5,115 nt of DNA from Bacteroidia bacterium (GTDB lineage Bacteria; Bacteroidota; Bacteroidia; Cytophagales; Cyclobacteriaceae): NCBI GenBank assembly GCA_025356795.1, contig JANXRR010000144.1, positions 1 through 5,115 of the forward strand, in the 5' to 3' direction. The notes under the pieces were generated by a model. That model searched no databases, was not told the DNA's origin, and saw only the letters and a list, made by a program, of their open reading frames with translations. How positions within the stretch are numbered: position 1 is the stretch's first letter; every line of letters begins with the position of its first letter. Positions 1 through 5,115 of the stretch are shown here, one piece after another. A program made the position numbers and the translations under genes.

Positions 1-1
1 T

Positions 2-286
2 AACAAAACCTTTGTTGACCTATTTGGCGAAGTAGACTGGCTTACCCAAGACCAAAAGCGGGAACTTATATCAAGATATAGTTTTGGGAACAGGTATTAT
101 AAAAAATTGAGGCAACAAGAATTTAGTGAGCTGCTTCAAGAGGTAGTTTTGCGGCATTATCATCAAGTAGAAACCCTTAGCCCTGATGGATGGATAGTAT
201 ATGCCTATATATTACATTTGGAATATGCCGATTACCGGTTTGATACCGAAAGCAAGTTACCGTTGTTCAGTGGCAACAACACCTAG
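2..286 (+). CDS. 3' end of an unrecognised protein gene (5' truncated by window edge)
   Basis: The frame is open from the first complete codon to a TAG at 284-286 and gives 94 residues with no start inside the window that needs to be invoked. The translation begins NKTFVDLFGEVDWL and ends KLPLFSGNNT. It is rich in Tyr, Leu, Gln and charged residues, with predicted helical stretches (KRELISRY, EFSELLQEVVLRHYHQVE) and no transmembrane segment. It looks soluble and cytoplasmic. I do not recognise the family and assign no function. It converges with the minus-strand gene whose stop lies 55 bp downstream. Only a 6-bp inverted repeat (289-294 with 307-312) without a T-run lies between them, so no clear terminator is visible. 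The frame is credible because its codon use looks natural and neither other frame stays open. Confidence 0.7.
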   Translation, partial: NKTFVDLFGEVDWLTQDQKRELISRYSFGNRYYKKLRQQEFSELLQEVVLRHYHQVETLSPDGWIVYAYILHLEYADYRFDTESKLPLFSGNNT

Positions 287-341
287 CCTATGCGCATGTT
301 AAATTCCGCATACTGGAAGCCATACCCTTAGCCTTTATACC

Positions 342-1043
342 TTACACCTTCACCACAATGCCTAGTTTTTCTAGCAGTTGCGGGTTTTTGCGGAAGGTTA
401 CCCTGGCCGTGTCAATAAAATCTTTGTGCCAGGTGAGCAACTCATCTATAGCGTTATCGCGGTCGGCAGTGGCGCTTTGTGCTTGCCCCCTCATCTGAAA
501 CTTGGTGGCCTCTTTCTTTTCAAGTTCAACAATTTTGGCCTGTGTGCCCTCCAGGTCAATCTGGGCAACCCCCTTTTTCGCAAGGGCCGCCATAATATCG
601 GCAGATCCAAGTGAATTGGTATAAAATGCCTTGGCCTGAGCCAGCCAGCCGCTTATGCTCTGCTTGCGCTTGCCGTTCATCTGTAGTTTTTCAAGGTCGC
701 CACGGTTGTGGCGCAAGGCAATGCGGGCAAGCTCAACGTGGTCGTTGTAGTCGTCTTCAATTTCTGCGCGCAAGGCATCAAAATCGTCCTTTGCGCCAAC
801 TTTACTACCATACTTGTCCTTCTGTGCCAGGTACAGAGCCTCGGCATTAGCATAAAGGGTTTGCGCTGCCGCCATTTCGGGGGCATCGTACCCTTTAAGG
901 GCCAGTGGCCCGGCCAGATCGGACTGCGATATGGCATTTTCGATGGCAATTTTTGCCAGTTTCAACTGCTCTTCAATGGATTTGTAGTCGGAGCCGCCAT
1001 TTTCTTGCGGTGTGGGGTCAATGGGTGGTGTTACGTCTGCCAT
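342..1043 (-). CDS. Hypothetical all-helical protein with an internal duplication
   Basis: This is a complete 233-residue frame, with ATG at 1043-1041 and TAA at 344-342. After a Pro/Gly-rich N-terminus (residues 1-18) the protein is almost entirely amphipathic helix, with no signal peptide, membrane segment or cysteine. Residues 41-124 and 147-228 can be aligned as two copies of one unit. Each opens with a D-[IL]-x3-LA-x-KG motif (SDLAGPLALKG; ADIMAALAKKG). Each closes with an AR-[IV]-x-[LF]-R-x-N-x3-LEKL motif (ARIALRHNRGDLEKL; ARVTFRKNPQLLEKL). Similar four-helix-bundle hypothetical proteins are, as far as I recall, found in Bacteroidota, but I know no function. It probably acts in the cytoplasm, and a structural or binding role is only a guess. 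There is no Shine-Dalgarno; the bases before the ATG are AT-rich. It is visibly GC-richer than the helicase fragment. A 21-bp tandem array lies 66 bp upstream of the start and may contain or affect its promoter. Confidence 0.85.
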   Translation of the reverse strand: MADVTPPIDPTPQENGGSDYKSIEEQLKLAKIAIENAISQSDLAGPLALKGYDAPEMAAAQTLYANAEALYLAQKDKYGSKVGAKDDFDALRAEIEDDYNDHVELARIALRHNRGDLEKLQMNGKRKQSISGWLAQAKAFYTNSLGSADIMAALAKKGVAQIDLEGTQAKIVELEKKEATKFQMRGQAQSATADRDNAIDELLTWHKDFIDTARVTFRKNPQLLEKLGIVVKV

Positions 1044-1108
1044 GTGTTGTAAATTTTAAAGATGTGATAAAATTGGTTTTAGAACTGTAGGATTACTTCA
1101 TGAAATGA

Positions 1109-1318
1109 CGCAAGCCTTGGGATTGCATCATTTCTGGGTTTGATTATATAATTTCTGGATGGTATTGTATCATTTCTGGATGGTATTGTGTCATTTCTGG
1201 GTGGGATTATATTATTTCTGGGTCGGATTATATTATTTCTGAGTGAGATTATATCATTTCTAAGTTGGATTGTGTTAATTCTGGCTGGTTTTTATTGCTT
1301 TCTGATACACTTGAATTG
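1109..1318. repeat. Tandem array of a 21-bp repeat upstream of the 233-residue gene
   Basis: The unit starts (A)TTTCTG and recurs at exactly 1130, 1151, 1172, 1193, 1214, 1235, 1256, 1277 and 1298. Every step is 21 bp with no indel. The consensus begins ATTTCTGG and ends GGATTATATC. Units 1130-1276 are the best preserved. The units at 1277 and 1298 decay, and a half-matching unit at 1109-1129 keeps only its second half (GGGATTGCATC). This pattern of a good core with degenerate edges is typical of arrays that expand and contract in the middle. On the minus strand the array stays open from 1291 to a TAA at 1081-1079 and reads as a heptad resembling R-N-D-x-I-P-x, but no ATG, GTG or TTG start is present. 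On the plus strand the frame through the repeats closes at a TGA (1244-1246). I treat it as non-coding. A regulatory, iteron-like or recombination role is possible but not shown. Confidence 0.9.
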
Positions 1319-1560
1319 CATTTACTGAAATTTCAATACTTCTATAAAAAATACCCCCGCACCGGGTTGGGTGACCCACGGAACATGAGTTGTTTAACGT
1401 ACTTACATGCCAGTGTTAACGCCTGTCTGAAACCGTGAAATAAACCTAGCGATTTTTTTTTGATATTTCAAAAAAAGGAGAGGGATTTTTTTTGGTGGGG
1501 GTTAAAACAGGTGATTACCTACTCGCCACCACCCTAGCAATTGCAGCATTTATGTTGATT
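1319..1560. other. Gene-free stretch with T/A tracts and an AT-rich hairpin
   Basis: No convincing gene lies here. A perfect 9-bp inverted repeat with a 4-base loop is formed by seven Ts plus GA (1455-1463) and TC plus seven As (1468-1476). Its stem is almost all A:T, so it is a poor intrinsic terminator. It is followed by the purine run GGAGAGGGA, eight Ts and GGTGGGGG. Two short open stretches can be read on the plus strand: a 17-codon ATG frame at 1385-1438, and an open run at 1450-1590 that ends inside the ~200-bp repeat. Neither has enough length or supporting signal to be called a gene. The remaining sequence could hold the promoter of the minus-strand gene, but I found no clear Bacteroidota-type -33/-7 pair. 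Confidence 0.6.
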
Positions 1561-1758
1561 TGCCCGCATTGTTCTTCGCCAACTCGATAGTCACTCACCA
1601 AACAAGGGTTCAAAAAATTGTTGTTGGAAAAGAACTCCAACAAAGGCAGAGATTGCTGTGTAAGCTAGACTAATATAAAGGCGAAGGTGCAAGAACGTTG
1701 CGCCTATTTCTTATTTTTAGGGGTAAAAGCGCAACGGAGTTACGCCTATACGGATGTT
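1561..1758 (+). repeat. Structured ~200-bp dispersed repeat, copy 1
   Basis: This 198-bp segment matches 4477-4679 in the same orientation. Three blocks are nearly perfect: 42 identical bases (1595-1636 with 4514-4555), 27 identical bases (1653-1679 with 4573-4599), and 49 bases with one mismatch (1710-1758 with 4631-4679). Similarity begins at TGCCCGC and stops directly after GGATGTT. The copy can form local stems. TTGTTGGA (1621-1628) pairs with TCCAACAA (1636-1643). An imperfect GCGCAAC/GTTACGC hairpin has a GGA loop (1729-1745). CGTTGCGC (1696-1703) pairs with GCGCAACG (1729-1736) as an alternative long-range stem. No protein frame is shared by the two copies, so the element appears to act as DNA or RNA. 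It is a non-autonomous repeat of unknown mobility; terminal inverted repeats and target duplications were not seen. Confidence 0.88.
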
Positions 1759-1772
1759 TTAAGCAAGCATAG

Positions 1773-2531
1773 GAAGATCCTGCAAACAATTTTGAAAAAG
1801 TCATAGCAGATTTAGGAAGTGCTTTTGCTTCTGGACAAGTTTATGTAGCATTAAGCCGTTGTACTTCATTCAATGGTTTAATTCTAAAAACCACAATCGA
1901 CCATACTGCAATTAGAACAGACCAACAGGTCATTAAGTTTGCTGAAAATGAAACGCCAAGTACATTAATTGTGCAAGAATTAAATTCAGGGAAGGCAGAT
2001 TTTTATTATAAAAAAGTTCGTGAAGAACTTAAATCACTTAACTTCACAGAAGCATACGGCAATTTTGTTAAAGCAATCAAATTTAGAAACGACATTGAAA
2101 CCGACTTGTTTAGAAAGTATCTTGTTACAACAGCTAATAGGCTTGGTTCGTTTAGACAAAAATACACTGACGCATTAAATGATCTTATAACAAAGACGCA
2201 AGAAAATGAAGAACTACAACTTTCAATTTCAGATTTAGAAAGCGAAAAACTAAGTCAGCAGACAAAAATCAACGACCAGAACAATGCTATTAAGCGCTTG
2301 CTTGACAAAACCAAAGACCTTGAAAAACAAGACGAGAGACTAAAATCTGAAATTTTAACCTTGACAATTGAAAAAGTAAACGCAGAAAGGACAATACAGC
2401 AACATCAAATAACTATTCAAGGGAATAAGGAAACTATTTCAAAAGTAGAAACGACAATAAAGAACAACGAACAAGAAATTGAACGATTAAGAAATTTAAA
2501 ATGGCAGCAAAAACTATTCGGAAAGAAATAA
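1773..2531 (+). pseudogene. 5'-truncated PIF1/RecD-like helicase remnant (C-terminal part)
   Basis: The frame is open from just after a TAG at 1770-1772 to a TAA at 2529-2531 and gives 252 residues without an initiating ATG near its start. Recognisable helicase sequence begins at FEKVIADLG (about 1791). It continues with a superfamily 1 motif VI of the PIF1/UvrD_C_2 kind, GQVYVALSRCTSFNGL, whose Arg would be the ATP-sensing finger in an intact enzyme. The GQT/GKT residues that normally precede FEKV are replaced by NN, so homology is lost within about 30 bp of the end of repeat copy 1. The last ~110 residues are a charged coiled coil (from about LNDLITKTQENEELQ) ending KLFGKK. Walker A, Walker B and all other ATPase motifs are missing, so this cannot be a working helicase. 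A shorter product could begin at GTG 1971 and would hold mainly the tail and coiled coil; I think that unlikely. The upstream flank holds no matching N-terminal half, which indicates deletion or rearrangement rather than a simple insertion. Confidence 0.82.
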
Positions 2532-2605
2532 TAATGGTTTTAAATCTTGGGAATAAATATAGTCTTGGGTTTGTCTAAATGGTATTACTTTTAAACTGAT
2601 TCTTT

Positions 2606-2646
2606 ATGTCTACCAAAAATTGTAAGGTCTCCTTTTTTCAATTTGC
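2606..2646 (+). other. Probable original start and signal-peptide 5' end of the beta-propeller gene, out of frame by one base
   Basis: ATG 2606 opens a short frame reading MSTKNCKVSFFQFA before a TGA at 2648-2650. The main propeller frame, read upstream of its TTG start, is open back to a TAA at 2623-2625 and reads LLFSICLSLLMF. Adding one T to the six Ts at 2633-2638 joins the two. The result is a textbook signal peptide: a basic start (MSTKNCK), a hydrophobic core (VSFFSICLSLLMF) and an A-Y-C/Q cleavage site. Neither frame alone supplies all three parts. This suggests a one-base deletion, a sequencing slip in the homopolymer, or slippage during expression. Confidence 0.65.
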
Positions 2647-4461
2647 TTGAGTCTTCTTATGTTCAATGAAGCTTATTGTCAAGTCAGCAAGCAGAACTTG
2701 AGCAAAGATGAAAAAGTAAATAAGCAGGTAATGCTCATGAACCGCATCGGCCCTTCTGTGTCGGAGCTCTACATTGCCAATTCAGACGGAACAAATTCAA
2801 ATAAATTATTCCCCACTTCGGGCTTTGACTATCATGCGTCTTTTTCGCATGACGGAAAATGGATCGTGTTTACTTCCGAACGAAACGGATTTGGTCAAGC
2901 CGACATCTATCGTGTTCATTCTGATGGAACAGGACTCGAACAACTCACGGATAATCCTGCCTTTGATGACCAGGCTTCTCTTTCTCCTGATGGAAAAAAA
3001 TTAGCCTTTGTTTCTTCAAGAGAAACAAAAACAGGAAATATCTGGATCATGGATATCGCATCAAAAAAAGTGACGAGCCTAACAGGTCAGCAAGGTATTT
3101 CAGGTGACCCGATGAAGCCGAATGGATTTTTCAGACCTGCGTGGTCGCCTGATGGTAAATGGTTGGCATTCTCATCTGACCGCAATACCATTTGGAGAGG
3201 ACATGGCAATGGCTCGGGTTGGGAACACACTCAGGAGTTGGGCATCTACTTAATAAAGCCTGATGGGAGTGGACTTCGTAAAATTTCTGATGAAGGAATC
3301 TGCGCTGGTTCTCCGGAATGGTCAAGAGATGGGCAGCGGGTTGTGTTCTATGAAATGTCTATCGAGGATACATGGAATGCAAGAACATCTTTTGGTGCTG
3401 CAAAAGCAGTCTCTCAAATAGTTTCAGTAGATATTGCAACAGGCAAAAAAGAAATTCACACTACGGGCGCAGGATTGAAATTGTTACCGCAGTATGTGTC
3501 TAATGATAACATTGGTTATCTCAGCAAAGCAGGTGCAAATGAAGGTGTAGGATATACAAACGGAAGTGGCTTCAAAGAAAAACTTCGCTCGCCATCGTGG
3601 TCACCTGATGGAAGCAAAGTAGTGTATGAGAAACAAGATTGGAAACCACGTCCTCAAAACCAGTTGCTATACAGTTGGGATTCAAAGTATGAATATCGAT
3701 ACACCGATGTGTTTCCCAGTTTGTCAGTTGATGGTAAATTAGTAATCACTGAAAAGAATGACAATTCATCGATCGCTATTATGGATGCAGATGGGAGTAA
3801 CAAAAAGAGACTTTTTGATGCAACGAATGGTGAGGCGTTTTCACCTTGCTGGTCACCCGATGGGCAATGGGTAGTTTTTGGATATGGAGGCTATTTGCAA
3901 AATCGAAAAACGAGAGCGGCCAAAATCATGATCGTAAAACGCGATGGTACTGGACTTCAGGATCTCACCGATGGAATGCCAAATGCGGGCTTCCCAAGTT
4001 TCTCGCCCGATGGAAAACATATTGTATATCGTATCTGGAGCAAGGACAATCTTGCGGATAACGGACTTCGTATTATGAACATTGAGAACAAGAGTATTCA
4101 AGTATTGTCACGCGAATATGACAATGTTCCGTATTGGTCGCCCGATGGAACGAAAATCCTTTTTACACGAAAACATGACGATAATTTTGATCTTTTCACT
4201 ATAAAACCGGATGGCACAGACTTAAAGCAGCTCACTACGTTTCCCGCCAACGATGCGCACGCGGTGTGGAGTGCTGACGGTAAGCAAATTTTATGGAGCT
4301 GCGGTGATAATGGCTTCAAGGAAGAAGCAGCGTTAAGTGACAATACCTTCCAACCTTACGGTGTTATCTTTATGATGAATGCAGACGGAAGCAACAAGCA
4401 CGCTTTGACAGATAGTATTTGGGAGGACTCTATGCCATGTTTTGTTCCACTGCACGACTGA
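2647..4461 (+). CDS. TolB-like WD40/PD40 beta-propeller protein, probably exported
   Basis: This 604-residue frame runs from TTG 2647 to TGA 4459-4461. It is packed with PD40 (WD40-like) strands of the form W-S-P-D-G-[KQ]-x-[IVL]-[VA]-F: residues 67-75 (SHDGKW), 112-121, 166-175, 226-234 (SRDGQR), 317-327, 359-367, 402-411, 452-460, 497-506 and 541-550. Between them lie blade elements such as IYRVHSDGTGLEQLT, LFTIKPDGTDLKQLT and IMDADGSNKKRL. About ten motifs suggest more than one six-bladed TolB propeller, probably two stacked. The sequence resembles proteins often annotated 'biopolymer transporter Tol', including the region SDRNTIWRGHGNGSGW and the stretch PQNQLLYSWDSKYEYRYTDV. No catalytic domain is visible, so a binding or scaffold role outside the cytoplasm is the best inference; a real Tol-Pal role is not supported, as no tol or pal genes adjoin. 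The TTG start gives only part of a signal peptide, and the true start is probably ATG 2606 with a one-base frame slip. The gene stands alone between the helicase remnant and repeat copy 2. Confidence 0.88.
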   Translation: MSLLMFNEAYCQVSKQNLSKDEKVNKQVMLMNRIGPSVSELYIANSDGTNSNKLFPTSGFDYHASFSHDGKWIVFTSERNGFGQADIYRVHSDGTGLEQLTDNPAFDDQASLSPDGKKLAFVSSRETKTGNIWIMDIASKKVTSLTGQQGISGDPMKPNGFFRPAWSPDGKWLAFSSDRNTIWRGHGNGSGWEHTQELGIYLIKPDGSGLRKISDEGICAGSPEWSRDGQRVVFYEMSIEDTWNARTSFGAAKAVSQIVSVDIATGKKEIHTTGAGLKLLPQYVSNDNIGYLSKAGANEGVGYTNGSGFKEKLRSPSWSPDGSKVVYEKQDWKPRPQNQLLYSWDSKYEYRYTDVFPSLSVDGKLVITEKNDNSSIAIMDADGSNKKRLFDATNGEAFSPCWSPDGQWVVFGYGGYLQNRKTRAAKIMIVKRDGTGLQDLTDGMPNAGFPSFSPDGKHIVYRIWSKDNLADNGLRIMNIENKSIQVLSREYDNVPYWSPDGTKILFTRKHDDNFDLFTIKPDGTDLKQLTTFPANDAHAVWSADGKQILWSCGDNGFKEEAALSDNTFQPYGVIFMMNADGSNKHALTDSIWEDSMPCFVPLHD

Positions 4462-4476
4462 ATTTAAGATTTCCTG

Positions 4477-4679
4477 TGCCCGCGTTGGTGTTCTTCACCA
4501 ACGCGATTGTCAATCACCAAACAAGGGTTCAAAAAATTGTTGTTGGAAAAGAACTTTCAACAACGGCAGAGTTTGCTGTGTAAGCTAGACTAATATAAAA
4601 GCGAAGGGGGCCCAATGAAGTTTCGCCTATCTTATTTTTAGGGGCAAAAGCGCAACGGAGTTACGCCTATACGGATGTT
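4477..4679 (+). repeat. Structured ~200-bp dispersed repeat, copy 2
   Basis: This is the second copy (203 bp) of the repeat at 1561-1758, in the same direction, starting 16 bp after the stop codon of the propeller gene. It differs from copy 1 mainly in two places. The left hairpin is intact here but eroded in copy 1. The stretch between GCGAAG (4601-4606) and TTCGCC (4621-4626) has almost entirely different bases, although the flanking arms still pair. Stems visible: 4481-4490 with 4496-4505 (perfect); 4539-4548 with 4555-4564 (10 pairs, one G:T, loop AAGAAC); GCGAA (4601-4605) with TTCGC (4621-4625); and GCGCAAC with GTTACGC around a GGA loop (4650-4666). The tiny frame MKFRLSYF at 4615 is not conserved in copy 1. 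The copies bracket a 2.9-kb segment in direct orientation, so recombination between them would delete it. Confidence 0.88.
4481..4505 (+). other. Perfect 10-bp hairpin at the left end of repeat copy 2
   Basis: CGCGTTGGTG (4481-4490) is exactly complementary to CACCAACGCG (4496-4505) across the loop TTCTT. It lies 20 bp past the propeller stop codon and could end or stabilise that transcript. No T-run follows (the next bases are ATTGTC), so it is not a standard intrinsic terminator. Copy 1 has the matching position but lost three bases and several pairs, so the hairpin there is broken. Confidence 0.7.
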
Positions 4680-4752
4680 GTGGCTTATTGCATCGAGACG
4701 ATTAGACTGAACTATCCCGTCATTTGAGTCATCTCAGAATAAATAACAATAA

Positions 4753-4881
4753 ATGCGACCACTACTTTTCGTAACAATAATTCTCCTTTGGACAAATCTT
4801 AAAGCTCAAGACAAAATATTTAACCCAAACCAAAAATATCATCCGGAACTTCCGGCAGGTATTGGTGGCGCACGACGTTAA
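4753..4881 (+). pseudogene. Start of a small secreted protein, cut off by a sequence junction
   Basis: ATG 4753 follows an AT-rich leader (AATAACAATAA) of the kind usual before Bacteroidota genes. It encodes a clear signal peptide: MRPLLFVTIILLWTNLKAQ, with a short basic start, a hydrophobic core and likely cleavage around K-A/Q. The mature part starts DKIFNPNQKYHPELPAG. Around codon 36 (near 4856-4860) base composition jumps and the frame soon hits TAA at 4879-4881, giving only 42 residues. The AT-rich first ~36 codons look like the real beginning of a longer exported protein whose remainder is missing. It lies 73 bp after repeat copy 2. I do not recognise the family. It may be a disrupted gene or the edge of a misassembled contig. 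Confidence 0.55.
4843..4855. repeat. Short perfect palindrome at the composition junction
   Basis: CCGGAA, a central C, and TTCCGG form a 13-base inverted repeat just before the switch from AT-rich to GC-richer sequence. It may be chance, a recombination or protein-binding site, or the spot where two unrelated molecules were joined. Its position next to the junction is the reason for listing it. Confidence 0.5.
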
Positions 4882-5115
4882 GGTCTACAAACTCGAAGAG
4901 ATGATTTCTGTTCTCGTCGCGATGGTAGATCCGGTTAATTTCAAGACCAACTACAAGCAATACCGGGAGGCGAAGGCTCAGGCTCAGTTTCGAAAGAACT
5001 CGGAGATGGTGACCGAGAAGGTTACGGAGGGCAGCTTTAAGATGTCCGAAAAAGGTGCTGGAGAGACGATGTTCATCCAGGGCCGGATCACCACGGTTGA
5101 GGATGACGTCGAAAC
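4865..5115 (+). CDS. Unrecognised partial protein gene in GC-richer DNA (start uncertain, runs off window)
   Basis: From about 4862 the only open frame to the window end encodes at least 83 residues, beginning VAHDVKVYKLEEM and ending RITTVEDDVE. Third codon positions are mostly G or C, in strong contrast to the DNA before 4850, which supports real coding. The product is soluble, Glu/Lys-rich, with a likely helix around NYKQYREAKAQAQFRK and a strand-like end; it has no signal peptide or motif I can name. The frame is also open upstream to 4781, but that part overlaps the secreted-protein start in another frame and looks incidental. No ribosome site marks GTG 4865; ATG 4901 is another possible start. 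If the composition change is a join, the gene's true 5' end is missing. Function unknown. Confidence 0.55.
   Translation, partial: MAHDVKVYKLEEMISVLVAMVDPVNFKTNYKQYREAKAQAQFRKNSEMVTEKVTEGSFKMSEKGAGETMFIQGRITTVEDDVE

Noticed and set aside
289..312. Terminator between the convergent genes (TATGCG/CGCATA).
   Set aside because: Six base pairs around a 12-base loop with no T-run on either side is too weak.
1385..1438. 17-codon ATG frame, possible leader peptide.
   Set aside because: Too short, with no ribosome site and no downstream gene on that strand that it would control.
1453..1476. Intrinsic terminator formed by the T7/A7 hairpin.
   Set aside because: The stem is nearly all A:T and no GC-rich stem plus U-run is present; there is also no gene ending just upstream on either strand.
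1450..1590. Small plus-strand frame with a hydrophobic stretch (GDYLLATTLAIAAFMLICPHC), preceded by AGGAGAGG.
   Set aside because: It runs through T and G homopolymers, has only GTG or TTG starts, and ends inside the repeat where copy 2 does not preserve the frame.
1605..1615. tRNA T-loop-like GGGTTCAAA in the repeat.
   Set aside because: No acceptor, D-arm or anticodon structure fits around it.
2570..2593. Bacteroidota promoter (TTTG ... TACTTTTA) upstream of the propeller gene.
   Set aside because: The spacing of about 12 bases is shorter than the ~19 expected, and the -7 element is a poor match.
1561..4679. Integron attC sites at the ends of the two repeats (identity stopping after GATGTT resembles a G/TT cleavage point).
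   Set aside because: The bases after GTT (GTGG in copy 2, TTAA in copy 1) do not fit GTTRRRY, and no complementary RYYYAAC box was found at the left end. No integrase gene is present.

Overview
The window looks like a piece of a Bacteroidota (Cytophagales/Chitinophagaceae-like) genome or metagenomic contig. The coding DNA is moderately AT-rich and starts lack Shine-Dalgarno sequences. Two secreted proteins have signal peptides ending in the A-Y-C/Q or K-A/Q style common in that phylum, and a truncated PIF1/RecD-like helicase has a coiled-coil tail I associate with the phylum. The lineage is an inference from style, not from a marker gene.

Layout. Bases 2-286 hold the 3' end of an unrecognised plus-strand gene. 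It converges on a complete minus-strand gene (342-1043) for a 233-residue all-helical protein built from two copies of an ~83-residue unit. Upstream of that gene lies a tandem array with an exact 21-bp period (about 1109-1318), then ~240 bp of gene-free DNA with homopolymer tracts.

From 1561 the character changes. A ~200-bp structured repeat (copy 1, 1561-1758) is followed almost immediately by the C-terminal third or so of a helicase gene (1773-2531), which has no 5' part. Next comes a long TolB-like beta-propeller gene (2647-4461). Its signal peptide is only complete if a one-base slip in a T6 tract at 2633-2638 is repaired. A second copy of the repeat (4477-4679), in the same orientation, begins 16 bp after the stop codon. 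The two copies bracket a 2.9-kb cassette-like unit. Identity between them stops abruptly at the same motif, GGATGTT.

Beyond copy 2 lies the start of another small secreted protein (4753-4881). Its sequence is cut off near 4856 by an abrupt switch to GC-richer DNA carrying an unrelated open frame that runs off the window end. That switch is either a recombination junction or an assembly chimera.

I see no operon that would tie these genes into one pathway. The most distinctive feature is modular: unrelated and partly broken genes separated by a structured repeat, resembling a cassette or interspersed-element landscape. I could not fit integron attC rules to the repeat.
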